The notes under the pieces: model-generated
Told to the model about the DNA's origin: nothing
The model's database searches: none
What the model saw: only the letters and a program-made list of their open reading frames with translations
Assembly: GCF_021726475.1 (NCBI RefSeq)
Contig: NZ_JAKJRU010000010.1
Location: 40,471 to 104,470, forward strand
Direction of reading: 5' to 3'
DNA length: 64,000 bases
From: Pseudomonas oligotrophica
GTDB taxonomy: Bacteria > Pseudomonadota > Gammaproteobacteria > Pseudomonadales > Pseudomonadaceae
Program-made: the position numbers and the translations under genes
In this document: positions 10,631 through 22,286 of the stretch, piece by piece
Numbering within the stretch: position 1 is the stretch's first letter
Layout of the letters: every line of letters begins with the position of its first letter

Positions 10631-11983
10631 ATGCACAAGATGACCCCTCTCTGGAGCGCGATGCTGATTGCCATGGTCGGCACTCAGGCACAGGCGATGA
10701 ACCTTACCGAGGCCATTCAGAGCACCCTCACCAACCACCCGGAACTGCGCGCGGACATCAACAGCCGGCTGACGGCCGATGAGCAGGCCAAGATGGCCAA
10801 GGGCGGCTACCTGCCCACCGTCGACCTGTTGCTGGCCTACGGCCGCGAGAACACCGACAGCCCGACCACACGCGTAGGCGGCGATCACTCCGAGACACTG
10901 AATGCGCGCAACGCGGAGCTGCGCCTGCGGCAGATGCTGTTCGACGGCTTCAACACGCCGAACGAGGTCGACCGCACCGAGGCAGTCGTCAATGCCCGTG
11001 CCTACCAGGTGCTGGGCACCACCGAAAGCCTGGCGCTGCGCACCGCGCAGGTGTACCTGGAAGTGCTCAAGCGCCGCGAGATGGTCGCCCTGGCGGAAAA
11101 CAACCTGAAGGCGCACCTGCGCATCAACGACCAGATCGGCCTGCGCCGCCAGCGCGGCGTCGGCAGCACCGCCGATGCGGATCAGTCCGAAGCCCGTCGG
11201 GCCTTGGCCGAGAACAACCTGTACACCGAACAGGTAAACCTGGCCGATGCCGAGGCCAACTTCGTCAGTGTCGTCGGGCGCCTGCCTGACGAGCTGGAAA
11301 CCCCCGCCTCGCTGAAGGGCGAGATGCCGGCCAACCTGCTGGATGCACGGCAGCGCGTGGTCGAGAACAACCCCTACCTGAAATCCGCGCAAGCCGACGT
11401 GAATGCCGCGGAGAAGCAGTACGAGATCGCCAAGTCACCGTTCTACCCGCGCTTCGACGTCGAGCTGGCGACCATGGCAAACGACAACATCAGCGGCGAG
11501 GAAGGTCACTACAACAAGTGGCGGGCGGCCGTGGTGATGAACTACAACCTGTTCAACGGCAACCGTGACAAGGCCCGGCTGCGCGCGACCTCGCACCAGA
11601 TCAACCAGGCCATGGACATCCGCAACAACGCCCTGCGCCAGCTGAACGAGAACCTCTCGCTGGCCTGGAACGCCATGGAGAACGCCCGCCTGCAGACGCC
11701 CAAGGCGCGCGAGTACGCCGATTACACCAGCAACGTCCGCGAGGCCTACCAGCAACAGTTCGGCCTGGGCCAGCGCACCCTGCTCGACCTGCTGGACAGC
11801 GAGAACGAACTGTTCACTGCCAACCGCCGCTACACCGAGGTGCGCTACACCGAGGAATACTCGATGTACCGCGTGATGGCCTCGATGGGCGATCTGCTGC
11901 GCATGAAGAACGTCGTGGTTCCAGCCGAAGCCACCGCTCTCACGGAAGTGAGAAGCGAGGCGCAACTGCCGGATCTTCGCTGA
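10631..11983 (+). CDS. lapE: LapE, TolC-family outer-membrane channel of the adhesin secretion system
   Basis: The outer-membrane partner of the LapBCE type I secretion system, through which the LapA-type adhesin leaves and in which it is retained. The 450 residues open with a signal peptide (MHKMTPLWSAMLIAMVGTQAQA), then two TolC-like halves of coiled-coil helices; NYNLFNGNRDKARLR and EQFGLGQRTLLDLLDSENEL-type motifs (here QQFGLGQRTLLDLLDSENEL) are typical of the TolC/AggA branch. Length and lack of other domains fit the family. The start is preceded by AAGGTAGGG. The stop is 18 bases ahead of lapB, so lapE-lapB-lapC read as one operon. Confidence 0.92.
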   Translation: MHKMTPLWSAMLIAMVGTQAQAMNLTEAIQSTLTNHPELRADINSRLTADEQAKMAKGGYLPTVDLLLAYGRENTDSPTTRVGGDHSETLNARNAELRLRQMLFDGFNTPNEVDRTEAVVNARAYQVLGTTESLALRTAQVYLEVLKRREMVALAENNLKAHLRINDQIGLRRQRGVGSTADADQSEARRALAENNLYTEQVNLADAEANFVSVVGRLPDELETPASLKGEMPANLLDARQRVVENNPYLKSAQADVNAAEKQYEIAKSPFYPRFDVELATMANDNISGEEGHYNKWRAAVVMNYNLFNGNRDKARLRATSHQINQAMDIRNNALRQLNENLSLAWNAMENARLQTPKAREYADYTSNVREAYQQQFGLGQRTLLDLLDSENELFTANRRYTEVRYTEEYSMYRVMASMGDLLRMKNVVVPAEATALTEVRSEAQLPDLR

Positions 11984-12001
11984 TCGCCTGGAGCGTGCAA
12001 T

Positions 12002-14161
12002 TTGACGACGATGGAGCGGGTCGCCCCGACGAGCGACCCGAGGCTCAGCCATGACGATCCGCTGCTGGACGGCCTGCTGATCCTCTGCAAGCAGCACGGT
12101 TGCATCGCCAGTCGGGCCAGCCTGAGCGCTGGCCTGCCCATGCCCGAGCAACGCCTGTCACCGGCCCTGCTGGCTCGCGCCGCGGCGCGAGCGGGGTTGC
12201 AGGGGCGCGTGCTCAAGCGCGAGCTGGGTTCGATCTCCGCGCTCAATCTGCCGGTGCTGCTGTTGCTACGCGACGGCCGCAGCGCGGTGCTCAGCAAGTG
12301 GGGCGACGACAACCAGGCGCTGATCCTGCCTTGCGAGACCGATGGCGGCGAGCAATGGGTCGATGTCGCCGCATTGCAGGCCGAGTACAGCGGCCAGGCC
12401 TTCTTCGCCCGGCCGCGGCATACGCTGGAGGAAACCCGCAACCCGCTGCTGCCGCGGGTGCACGCGTGGTTCCGCGACACCCTGAAGCTGTCGCGCTGGC
12501 TCTATGCCGACGCGATGCTGGCCTCGCTGCTGGTCAACATCCTCGGCCTGATGGTCCCGCTGTTCGTCATGCAGACCTACGACCGCGTGGTGCCCAACCA
12601 GGCCACCGCCACGCTCTGGGTGCTGGCCATCGGCCTGTTCATCGGTACCTCGTTCGAACTGCTGTTGCGCGTGCTGCGCTCGCATCTGCTCGACAGCGCC
12701 GGCAAGAAGACCGACATGGTGCTTTCGGCCACCCTGTTCGAACGCATCACCGGAATGAACATGAGCGCACGGCCAGCCACCGTCGGTGGCTTCGCGCAAA
12801 GCATCCACGACTTCCAGGGCCTGCGCGACTTCCTTACCGCGGTGACGCTCACCAGCCTGATCGACCTGCCGTTCGCCCTGTTGATCATCCTCGTGATCGG
12901 CCTGATCGGCAGCTGGCTGGTGGTGATTCCGCTGCTGGCGTTCCCGATCACCGCCCTGTTCGCCTTCATCATCCAGACCCGCCTGCGCGACACCGTGCAG
13001 AAGAGCCTGGCCCTGGCCGCCGAACGCCAGGCGCTGCTGGTGGAAACCCTCGGCGGCCTGGAAACCCTCAAGGTCTGCGGCGCCGAAAGCGAGCGCCAGC
13101 ATCGCTGGGAAAGCACCCATGGCGCCCTCACCCGGCTCGACAGCCATGCGCGCCTGCTCTCGGCGGTCGCCATCAACGGCACGCTGTTCCTGCAGCAGTT
13201 CGCCGGCATGGCGACCATCGTCGGCGGCGTCTACCTGATCATCGCCGGCGAACTCAGCGTCGGCGCCCTGGTGGCCTGCTACATGCTCGGCAGCCGCGTG
13301 CTCTCGCCGCTGGGACAGATCGCCAGCCTGATCACCCGCCTGCAGCAGGCGCGGCTGACGATGAAGAGCACCGACGCGCTGATGGCCCTGCCGCAGGAGC
13401 GCCGGGAGCACCAGCGTCCGCTGGAGCGCACCCGGTTGAAAGGCGCGCTGGACATCAGCCAGCTCACCTTCACCTACCCCGGGCTCGGCACGCCGTCGCT
13501 GCGCGGCATCAACCTGCATATCGCGCCTGGCGAGCGGGTCGCGATCATCGGGCGCAGTGGCTCGGGCAAGAGCACCCTGGCGCGGCTGATCATGGGCCTG
13601 CACACGCCCGACGAGGGCCAGATCCTGCTGGACGGGCTGGACCTGCGGCAGATCGACGTCGCCGACCTGCGCAGCCAGATCGGCTATGTCTCCCATGACA
13701 TGCCACTGCTGGCCGGCAGCCTGCGCGACAACCTGACCCTCGGTGCGCGCTACGTCTCGGACGAGCGCATGCTGGAAATGGCCAAGCTGACCGGTGCGCA
13801 CCAGTTGGCGCGCCAGCATCCGCTGGGCTTCGACCGCCCGGTTGGCGAGCGCGGCCAACTGCTTTCCGGCGGCCAGCGCCAACTGGTGCTGATGGCCCGC
13901 GCGTTGCTGCTCGACCCGCCGATCCTCTTGCTCGACGAGCCGACCAGCGCGATGGACAACAGCACCGAGGATGCCCTGCGCCTGCACCTGCAGAACTGGA
14001 GCAAAGGCAAGACGGTGCTGCTGATCACCCATCGCATGTCCATGCTCAGCCTGGTGGAGCGCCTGGTGGTGCTGGACAACGGCCGCGTGGTCGCCGACGG
14101 GCCGAAGGACGCGGTGGTCGAGGCGCTGCGCAAGGGCCACATCGGCCAGGCCTCGGTATGA
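12002..14161 (+). CDS. lapB: LapB, type I secretion ABC transporter (permease-ATPase)
   Basis: The energising component of the adhesin exporter. The 719 residues comprise an N-terminal C39 peptidase-like domain (about 1-140), which in this family binds substrate without cutting it, five to six membrane helices (about 155-420), and an ATPase domain with Walker A GRSGSGKST, signature LLSGGQRQ and Walker B ILLLDEPTSAMD. I chose the TTG at 12002 because GGAG at 11990-11993 is 8 bases away; the ATG at 12011 would be 17 bases from it. The product acts with lapE upstream and lapC 49 bases downstream. Confidence 0.93.
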   Translation: MTTMERVAPTSDPRLSHDDPLLDGLLILCKQHGCIASRASLSAGLPMPEQRLSPALLARAAARAGLQGRVLKRELGSISALNLPVLLLLRDGRSAVLSKWGDDNQALILPCETDGGEQWVDVAALQAEYSGQAFFARPRHTLEETRNPLLPRVHAWFRDTLKLSRWLYADAMLASLLVNILGLMVPLFVMQTYDRVVPNQATATLWVLAIGLFIGTSFELLLRVLRSHLLDSAGKKTDMVLSATLFERITGMNMSARPATVGGFAQSIHDFQGLRDFLTAVTLTSLIDLPFALLIILVIGLIGSWLVVIPLLAFPITALFAFIIQTRLRDTVQKSLALAAERQALLVETLGGLETLKVCGAESERQHRWESTHGALTRLDSHARLLSAVAINGTLFLQQFAGMATIVGGVYLIIAGELSVGALVACYMLGSRVLSPLGQIASLITRLQQARLTMKSTDALMALPQERREHQRPLERTRLKGALDISQLTFTYPGLGTPSLRGINLHIAPGERVAIIGRSGSGKSTLARLIMGLHTPDEGQILLDGLDLRQIDVADLRSQIGYVSHDMPLLAGSLRDNLTLGARYVSDERMLEMAKLTGAHQLARQHPLGFDRPVGERGQLLSGGQRQLVLMARALLLDPPILLLDEPTSAMDNSTEDALRLHLQNWSKGKTVLLITHRMSMLSLVERLVVLDNGRVVADGPKDAVVEALRKGHIGQASV

Positions 14162-14210
14162 GCGACGCAGGCGCCAGGCGCAGTCATTCGTTGGTTTGCG
14201 GAGTCCCGAC

Positions 14211-15563
14211 ATGACGCTTTTCCCGTGGATCTACTTCGCCCGCACCGCCCGCACCCGGGAGGACACCGAGTACATGCCCGCCCTGCAGGGCGCGATCCTC
14301 GAGGATTCGCCGTGGATGACGCGGCTGACGGTGTGGCTGGTGGCACTGCTGCTCGCCGCGACCCTGACCTGGGCGCATTTCGCCGTGCTCGAGGAAGTCA
14401 CCACCGGCGAGGGCAAGGCCATCCCCTCGAGCAAGGTCCAGACGATCCAGAACCTGGAGGGCGGCATCGTCGCCGAGATCTTCGTGCGCGAAGGCCAGGT
14501 GGTGAACAAGGGCGACATCCTGCTGCGCCTGGACGACACGCGCTTCGTCTCCAACCAGGAGGAGTCGGAGGTCGAGCGCCTGGCCCTGCTCGCGCATGTC
14601 GAGCGGCTCGCCGCCGAAGCCGAAGGCAGGCCGCTGGTGCTCTCCGAAACGATCACGCGCAACGAACCGCAGCTGGCCGAGGACCAGATGGCGCTGTACC
14701 AGTCGCGCCAGCAACAACTGCAGAGCGAGCAGCGGATCCTGCGCGAGCAGCTGGCGCAGAAGCAGCAGGAAGTCGCCGAGTTCCGCTCCAAGCAGCAGCA
14801 GTACCGCTCCAGCCTCGGGCTGATCCAGCAGGAGCTGAACATGTCGAGCCCGCTGGTGGCCGCCGGCGCGGTGTCGGAGGTGGAGATCCTCAGGCTGCGC
14901 CGCAGCATGGTGGAGGTGCGCGGCGCGCTGGATGCGACCACCCTGGCGCTGCCGCGGGCCGAGGCGGCGGCCAAGGAGATCCAGAGCCGGATCGAGCAAT
15001 CTGAACTGGCCTTCCGCGCCCAGGCGGTCAAGGAGCTGAACGAGGCGCGCACCCACCTGCAGAAGGTCACCGCCACCAGCGTGGCGATCCAGGACCGCGT
15101 CAGCCGCACCACGGTGATGTCCCCGGTACATGGCGTGGTCAAGCAGCTGAACGTCAACACCATCGGCGGCGTGGTGCAGCCGGGCAGCAACCTGCTGGAG
15201 ATCGTGCCGCTGGAGGACAACCTGCTGGTCGAGGCCAGGGTCCGCCCGCAGGACATCGCCTTCCTGCACCCCGGCCAGCGCGCCATGGTGAAGTTCACCG
15301 CCTACGACTACACCATCTATGGCGGCCTCACCGCGAAACTCGAGCTGATCAGCGCCGATACCATCACCGACAAGGATGGCCGCAGCTTCTATCTGATCCA
15401 GGTGCGCACCGACAGGAACTACCTCGGCACCAAGGACCACCCGCTGGTGATCATCCCCGGCATGGTCGCCACCGTGGACATCATCACCGGCCACAAGAGC
15501 GTGCTCGACTACATGCTCAAGCCGGTCCTCAAGGCCCGCTACGAGGCGCTGCGCGAACGCTGA
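14211..15563 (+). CDS. lapC: LapC, type I secretion membrane-fusion protein (HlyD family)
   Basis: The periplasmic adaptor joining LapB to LapE. The 450 residues begin with a short cytoplasmic part, one membrane helix (LTVWLVALLLAATLTWAHFA, about residues 37-56), a lipoyl-like half motif (IPSSKVQTIQNLEGGIVAEI), a long coiled coil rich in Gln and Glu, the second lipoyl half and a beta-barrel region (FTAYDYTIYGGLTAKLELIS). ATG 14211 has GGAG at 14200-14203; a TTG in frame at 14196 has no such site. The 3' end overlaps the convergent DTW-domain gene by 25 bases. Confidence 0.93.
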   Translation: MTLFPWIYFARTARTREDTEYMPALQGAILEDSPWMTRLTVWLVALLLAATLTWAHFAVLEEVTTGEGKAIPSSKVQTIQNLEGGIVAEIFVREGQVVNKGDILLRLDDTRFVSNQEESEVERLALLAHVERLAAEAEGRPLVLSETITRNEPQLAEDQMALYQSRQQQLQSEQRILREQLAQKQQEVAEFRSKQQQYRSSLGLIQQELNMSSPLVAAGAVSEVEILRLRRSMVEVRGALDATTLALPRAEAAAKEIQSRIEQSELAFRAQAVKELNEARTHLQKVTATSVAIQDRVSRTTVMSPVHGVVKQLNVNTIGGVVQPGSNLLEIVPLEDNLLVEARVRPQDIAFLHPGQRAMVKFTAYDYTIYGGLTAKLELISADTITDKDGRSFYLIQVRTDRNYLGTKDHPLVIIPGMVATVDIITGHKSVLDYMLKPVLKARYEALRER

Positions 15564-16156
15564 GCCAGCGCCTCGCCTGTGGCATGGTTGCGCCGGTAGG
15601 TCTGCTCGCCCATCGCCGCGATCTGCCCGTCGATCAGGGCTTCGAACGGGCGCAGCAACGCATCGAAGCGCCGGGTGTCCTCCAGCGCGTTCAGCGCAGT
15701 GACCAGCGCTTCGATCGTCGAAAGCGCGCCCTCGGCCGGAGCCTTGCGCAAGCGGTAGCGTGAAGTCAGCCCCGGCGGCAGGGCCACCCGTGGCAGGGCC
15801 GCCAGCCAGGGGTTCACATGCAGCAGCTTGCGCGCCTTGCGCCAGGTGCCATCGGGCACGATCAGCCGCAGCGGCCGCTCGCTGGCCGCCAGCTCGGTCA
15901 GGCTCAAGGCATCGTCACCAGGGAACAGCAGATAGTCGCCCACCAGGCCATCGACGGGCTCGGCGAAGCGCTCGCCGATGCAAAGCTGCGCGTTGCGCAG
16001 GCCCAGCGCCGCCAGCCGCGCGGTGTTCAGCGCATGCCCGGCCTCGCTCGGGTGCTGCAGGATGAGCACCTGTGCGCGGCTGTCCAGCGAAGGAATCAGC
16101 GGGCAGAGGCACTGCGCCAGGGGGCGCTGGCAGCGGGAACAGGATGGTCGTGGCAT
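15539..16156 (-). CDS. DTW-domain protein, probable tRNA-uridine aminocarboxypropyltransferase (TapT type)
   Basis: DTW-domain proteins of the TapT family add the aminocarboxypropyl group of SAM to a tRNA uridine (acp3U). The 205 residues begin MPRPSCSRCQRPLAQCLCPL with the family's CxxC...CxC zinc motif, then LILQHPSE and the name-giving motif, here PDGTW. The start at 16156 has AGGTGA 4 bases upstream; an ATG ten codons earlier lacks such a site. The gene faces lapC and overlaps its last 25 bases, and it is divergent from the GST gene. Specificity toward a particular tRNA position is inferred from the family. Confidence 0.86.
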   Translation of the reverse strand: MPRPSCSRCQRPLAQCLCPLIPSLDSRAQVLILQHPSEAGHALNTARLAALGLRNAQLCIGERFAEPVDGLVGDYLLFPGDDALSLTELAASERPLRLIVPDGTWRKARKLLHVNPWLAALPRVALPPGLTSRYRLRKAPAEGALSTIEALVTALNALEDTRRFDALLRPFEALIDGQIAAMGEQTYRRNHATGEALAQRSRSAS

Positions 16157-16248
16157 GGCTTCACCTCGGGCGGCGCAGTCTGCCACAAGCGGGCAGCCTG
16201 CGGCAGAGCGACTAAGCTTGCTGCCGCCGACCGCAGAAGGACACTCCC

Positions 16249-16914
16249 ATGATCACCGTGCATCACCTGGAGCACTCGCGCTCCCACCGCGTGCTCTGGC
16301 TGCTCGAAGAGCTTGGCGCGCCCTACACGCTCAAGCGCTACCCGCGCGACCCGCAGACCCTGCTCGCGCCCGACGAACTCAAGGCCGTGCATCCGCTGGG
16401 CAAGTCGCCGGTCATCGAGGATGGCGAGCAAGTCGTCGCCGAATCCGCCGCGATACTCGAGTACCTGCTCGACACCCACGGCGACGGGCGGCTGCGCCCG
16501 GCGCCGGGGACGCCCGAGTACCTGCGCTACCGCTACTGGCTGCACTATGCCGAAGGCTCGGCGATGCCGCCGCTGCTGCTCAAGCTGGTGTTCGATCGCG
16601 TGGCCAGCGCGCCCATGCCGTTCTTCGTGCGGCCGATCGCCCGCGCCATCGCAGCCAAGGCCAACCAGGCGTTCATCGGCCCGCAGCTGCGCTTGCACCT
16701 GGACTATCTGGAAGCGGAGTTGGACAAGACACAGTGGTTCGTCGGCGACAGTTTCAGCGCCGCCGACATCCAGCTGAGCTATCCCATCGAGGCAGCTGCG
16801 ACCCGCGCCGGCCTGGACGAAAGCCGGCCCCGGCTGATGAGCTACCTGCAGCGCATCCGCGCGCGCCCGGCCTACCAGCGGGCGGTCGAGCGCGGCGGTT
16901 CGCCGGTTCCCTGA
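16249..16914 (+). CDS. Glutathione S-transferase family protein
   Basis: A 221-residue cytosolic GST. The N-terminal thioredoxin fold starts MITVHHLEHSRSHRVLWLLE with the Ser that activates glutathione in bacterial beta/Gtt-like GSTs, and carries the cis-Pro and gamma-glutamyl binding motif KSPVIEDG...VAESAAILEYL. The C-terminal helical domain ends with FVGDSFSAADIQLSYPIEAA, the usual N-capping box. The long loop PMPFFVRPIARAIAAKANQA is typical of the yeast Gtt1-like branch. The substrate is unknown. It stands alone between two minus-strand genes. Confidence 0.88.
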   Translation: MITVHHLEHSRSHRVLWLLEELGAPYTLKRYPRDPQTLLAPDELKAVHPLGKSPVIEDGEQVVAESAAILEYLLDTHGDGRLRPAPGTPEYLRYRYWLHYAEGSAMPPLLLKLVFDRVASAPMPFFVRPIARAIAAKANQAFIGPQLRLHLDYLEAELDKTQWFVGDSFSAADIQLSYPIEAAATRAGLDESRPRLMSYLQRIRARPAYQRAVERGGSPVP

Positions 16915-16926
16915 AGTGCGCCGAAC

Positions 16927-17055
16927 TCAGCGCCGGCGCGGTCGCCCGGCGTCGGCGCGCTCGGCACGCACGCGGATCGGCTGTATCCGCGGCGGCTCGG
17001 CCAGCCCGAGGGCAACCGCCAAGCGCCACATCAAGTAGTTGAGCCTTGCTTTCAT
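16927..17055 (-). CDS. Small basic protein, 42 aa, unknown function
   Basis: A short gene that a long-ORF search would extend wrongly. The ATG at 17055 has a perfect AGGAGG 8 bases upstream. The peptide opens with an amphipathic, weakly hydrophobic helix (MKARLNYLMWRLAVALGLAE) and ends in an arginine-rich tail (RVRAERADAGRPRRR). The good ribosome site and the clear boundary at the GST stop (12 bases away, convergent) argue that it is real. I do not recognise a family; a membrane-surface peptide is one guess. Confidence 0.6.
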   Translation of the reverse strand: MKARLNYLMWRLAVALGLAEPPRIQPIRVRAERADAGRPRRR

Positions 17056-17231
17056 GGTGGAACCCTCCTGCTGAAACGGGTCACAGCACAGCCGAGCTGG
17101 CTTCATACCGAGCATAATCCAAGTTCCGCCGGATCGCCTGCCTCCCTTCCCGCCGCTCGGCGGTTGCGTCGCCGTGGCTTGGCCGGCCCTATCAAGTGCG
17201 ACCGGCACGCGGCTGCGGCGTTCACCCAGCC

Positions 17232-18953
17232 CTACTGGCGGTCGTTGCGCCGCCGATAGGGGAACACGTCGATCACCTTGCCCGCGCGAATCGCCTCCTG
17301 CAGGCCCTTCCAGTAGTCGGCGTCGTAGAGTTCGCCATGCAATTGCGCGAACAGCCGGCGCAGCTTGGCGTCAGCGAACAGGAAGCGCGGGAACTCCTCG
17401 GGGAAGACATCGTTGGGCCCGACCGAATACCAGGGCTCCGAGGCCAGCTCGTCCTCCGGGTAGCGTGGCTCGGGGATATGGCGGAAATTCACCTCGGTGA
17501 GAAAGCAGATCTCGTCGTAGTCGTAGAACACCACCCGTCCGTGGCGGGTCACGCCGAAGTTCTTCAGCAGCATGTCGCCGGGGAAGATGTTCGCCGCGGC
17601 CAGCTGCTTGATCGCCAGGCCATAGTCGTCGAGCACCTCGCGCCGCTGCTCCTCGCTGGCGTGCTCCAGGTAGATGTTCAGCGGCGTCATGCGCCGCTCC
17701 GTCCAGCAGTGGCGCACCAGCACGCTGTCGCCCTGGACCTCGACGGTCGAAGGCGCGACCTCGAGCAGCTCGGCCAGGCACTCCGGCTCGAACCGTGCCT
17801 TGGGGAAGCGGAAGTCGGCAAACTCCAGGGTATCGGCCATGCGCCCGACCCGGTCCACGCTCTTGACCAGCCGGTACTTCTCGATGACGGTCGCATGGTC
17901 GACGGTCTTGGTCGGCGAGAAGCGATCCTTGATGACCTTGAACACCGTGCTGAAACCCGGCAGCGTGAACACGCTCATCACCATCCCGCGCACCCCGGGG
18001 GCCATGACGAAGCGATCGTCGCTGCTGGCCAGGTGGCCGATCAGCGCGCGATAGAACTCGGACTTGCCGTGCCGGTAGAAGCCGATCGAGGTGTACAGTT
18101 CGGCGATGTGCTTGCCCGGCAGGATGCGCCGCAGCAGGCCGATGAACTCCGCCGGCACCGGCACCTCGACCATGAAGTAGGAACGGGTGAAGGAGAAGAT
18201 GATCGAGACTTCCGCCTCGTCGGTGATTGCGCCGTCGGCGATGATGCCCTCGCCCTCGCGGTGGATCAGCGGGATCGCCAGCGGCCACTGCTCGTCCAGG
18301 GTGAAGATCCGCCCGATCAGGTAGGCGCCCTTGTTGCGATAGAGCACCGAGGCGAAGAGTTCGACGGTCAGTTCCGGGTCCTTGCAGACCCAGTCGGGCA
18401 GCGACTCGCACAACTGCGCCTGCAGGTGGCGCACGTCCGCCGCGCGGTCGAGGTAGGGCACGCCGAAGGCATAGTCGTCGAGGATGTGTTCGAGGGTGCC
18501 GGCCAGGTCGCCCTGCGGCCGGTAGCTGCGCGTCTGCGCGACACGCTCACGCCCGGCGACCGAGGGCCGGGTGGTATGGATGAACATGGTGCCGTCGCTG
18601 ATGCAGTCGTGGCTGAAAAGGCTGCAGAAGATCGAGTTGTACCAGGTCTCCGACAGCTCGTCGTCGAAGCGCGGGTCGATCAGCTCGATATAGGCGCTCT
18701 TGACCTGCGGCCAGCGCTCGACCTGAAGCAGCGTTTCGCCGACGAAGGCGGCCAGCAGGCGCTGGCGCGTCTCGGCGACCTTCTTCTCGTACAGGTGGAT
18801 ACGCTCGGCCGAGGCACGCTGGGCCTCCTGCCACTGCGCCCGCTCGAAACGCTCACGCGCGCCCTCGGTGATCAGCCGGAACTGTTCGCGGTAGTCGTCG
18901 AAGCCAAGCAGGATCTGCCGCGCGATCTCGGCAGCGGGCCATTGCCTCGCCAT
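17232..18953 (-). CDS. aceK: Isocitrate dehydrogenase kinase/phosphatase AceK
   Basis: AceK phosphorylates isocitrate dehydrogenase to divert carbon into the glyoxylate shunt and also reverses this. The 573 residues are close to E. coli AceK (578). The N-terminus [20 protein letters not shown] and the kinase region with the ATP-loop-like [20 protein letters not shown] and [21 protein letters not shown] match the family along the full length. I chose the ATG at 18953 because CTGGAG lies 6 bases upstream; the in-frame ATG nine codons earlier has none. It follows cysK across 54 bases that contain a strong hairpin. Confidence 0.97.
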   Translation of the reverse strand: MARQWPAAEIARQILLGFDDYREQFRLITEGARERFERAQWQEAQRASAERIHLYEKKVAETRQRLLAAFVGETLLQVERWPQVKSAYIELIDPRFDDELSETWYNSIFCSLFSHDCISDGTMFIHTTRPSVAGRERVAQTRSYRPQGDLAGTLEHILDDYAFGVPYLDRAADVRHLQAQLCESLPDWVCKDPELTVELFASVLYRNKGAYLIGRIFTLDEQWPLAIPLIHREGEGIIADGAITDEAEVSIIFSFTRSYFMVEVPVPAEFIGLLRRILPGKHIAELYTSIGFYRHGKSEFYRALIGHLASSDDRFVMAPGVRGMVMSVFTLPGFSTVFKVIKDRFSPTKTVDHATVIEKYRLVKSVDRVGRMADTLEFADFRFPKARFEPECLAELLEVAPSTVEVQGDSVLVRHCWTERRMTPLNIYLEHASEEQRREVLDDYGLAIKQLAAANIFPGDMLLKNFGVTRHGRVVFYDYDEICFLTEVNFRHIPEPRYPEDELASEPWYSVGPNDVFPEEFPRFLFADAKLRRLFAQLHGELYDADYWKGLQEAIRAGKVIDVFPYRRRNDRQ

Positions 18954-18980
18954 GGGTAACTCCAGCGGATCGGGGACCAT

Positions 18981-19005
18981 GCGCCGCGGGCAACGCCCGC
19001 GGCGC
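18981..19005 (-). terminator. Perfect 10-bp-stem hairpin between cysK and aceK
   Basis: Arms GCGCCGCGGG (18981-18990) and CCCGCGGCGC (18996-19005) flank a 5-base loop, starting 2 bases after the cysK stop. There is no T run, so it may act as a stability element or a Rho-assisted end rather than an intrinsic terminator. Confidence 0.45.
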
Positions 19006-19007
19006 CC

Positions 19008-19982
<975 letters not shown>

Positions 19983-20107
19983 CGGGGTATCCCTGCGTGA
20001 CGTGAAACCAGGCCGAAAGCCTATGCCCAGTCCGCACGGGCGTCCAGCCGAACTCGATGCCGCCGGGCGCGGTCCATCGAGGGAACCTTGTGCTGCGGAT
20101 CGCTCCG

Positions 20108-21178
20108 ATGAAACGCCGCTACCTGCCCTTCTGGCTGCTTGCCGCCGTCGCCCTGCTGCTCCTGGCCGTGCACCTGGCCCTACCGCCCTACGTGCGCAAC
20201 TACCTCAACCAGCGCATGGCCGACATGGGCGACTACCGCGGCCAGGTGGAAGATGTCGACCTGGCCTGGTGGCGCGGCGCCTACCGGGTCGAAGGCCTGC
20301 TGATCGAGAAGAAGGGCAAGCGCGTGCAGGCGCCGCTGTTCAAGGCCCCCGGCATCGACATCGCGGTCAGCTGGCGCGCGCTCTGGCAGGATCGGGCGAT
20401 CGTCGGCGAGGTGGAGTTCGAGCAGCCGCAGCTCAACTTCGTCGACGGCGGCAAGGGCGGCGAATCGCAGCGCGGCGAAGGCGTGGACTGGCGCGACATG
20501 CTCGACGAACTGCTGCCCTTCACCCTAAACGAGATCCGCGTGATCGACGGTCAGCTGTCGTTTCGCAACTTCAATGCCGACCCGCAGGTGCACGTCTATG
20601 CCAGCGACATCGACGCCTCGCTGTACAACCTGACCAACACCCGCGACGAGGACGGCAAGCGCGTGGCCACCTTCGAGGGCACCGGCAAGCTGTTCAACCG
20701 CGACCCCATCGAGGCCAGCGCCCGCTTCGATCCCTTCACCGACTGGCAGGACTTCGAGCTGAGCCTGCGCACCACCGGCGTCGCCCTTACCCAGCTCAAC
20801 GACTTCAGCCAGGCCTACGGCAAGTTCGACTTCGCCGGCGGCAGCGCCGACCTGGTGATGGAGGTCGAGGCCAATGACGGCAAGCTCGATGGGTATATCA
20901 AGCCGCTCCTGCACGATGTCGACGTGTTCGACCTGGAGCAGGACGTGGAGAACGACGACCGCGGCTTCTTCCAGGCCTTGTGGGAGGCGGTGGTCGGCGG
21001 CGGGCAGGAAGTCCTGCAGAACCAGCGCAAGGACCAGTTCGCCACCCGCATCGAGCTCTCCGGCAGCACCCAGTCGGCCGACATGAGCCCCTTCCAGGCC
21101 TTTATCGCCGTGCTGCGCAATGCCTTCGTCGAAGCCTTCACCCCACGTTTCGAGCGCTCGCTGGACGAGGGGGACTGA
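20108..21178 (+). CDS. DUF748/AsmA-like envelope protein
   Basis: A 356-residue protein with one N-terminal membrane anchor ([20 protein letters not shown]) and a large periplasmic part. The start of the mature region ([40 protein letters not shown], seen as [13 protein letters not shown] then [15 protein letters not shown]) is the signature of DUF748 proteins related to the AsmA bridge proteins. The ATG at 20108 immediately precedes the basic residues of the anchor; an upstream in-frame ATG would add an unlikely leader. A role in envelope lipid transport or surface integrity is only suggested by the fold family. Confidence 0.75.
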   Translation: MKRRYLPFWLLAAVALLLLAVHLALPPYVRNYLNQRMADMGDYRGQVEDVDLAWWRGAYRVEGLLIEKKGKRVQAPLFKAPGIDIAVSWRALWQDRAIVGEVEFEQPQLNFVDGGKGGESQRGEGVDWRDMLDELLPFTLNEIRVIDGQLSFRNFNADPQVHVYASDIDASLYNLTNTRDEDGKRVATFEGTGKLFNRDPIEASARFDPFTDWQDFELSLRTTGVALTQLNDFSQAYGKFDFAGGSADLVMEVEANDGKLDGYIKPLLHDVDVFDLEQDVENDDRGFFQALWEAVVGGGQEVLQNQRKDQFATRIELSGSTQSADMSPFQAFIAVLRNAFVEAFTPRFERSLDEGD

Positions 21179-21320
21179 GCGAACGCGGCCCGAATCGCTC
21201 GACTCGATCATTCAGTGACTGAATGACGGTCTCGCGTTCACAGCCAGCCGCCCTTCCCTTATAGTCGAGCCCCTGTTGCAAACCCACGCCTGCGTGCCAG
21301 GCCGGCCCAAGGAATCCGCG

Positions 21321-22166
<846 letters not shown>

Positions 22167-22286
22167 GCGCCTGTCGTCGGCGCGGCCGGCACGGGGTTCG
22201 CCGGCTGGCGGCGCCTCGGCTAACGTCACAGAAGATGCGGCTTTGCCGTCGCCCTGCCGTGATCACCGCCGAACTGGAGAGAAGCC

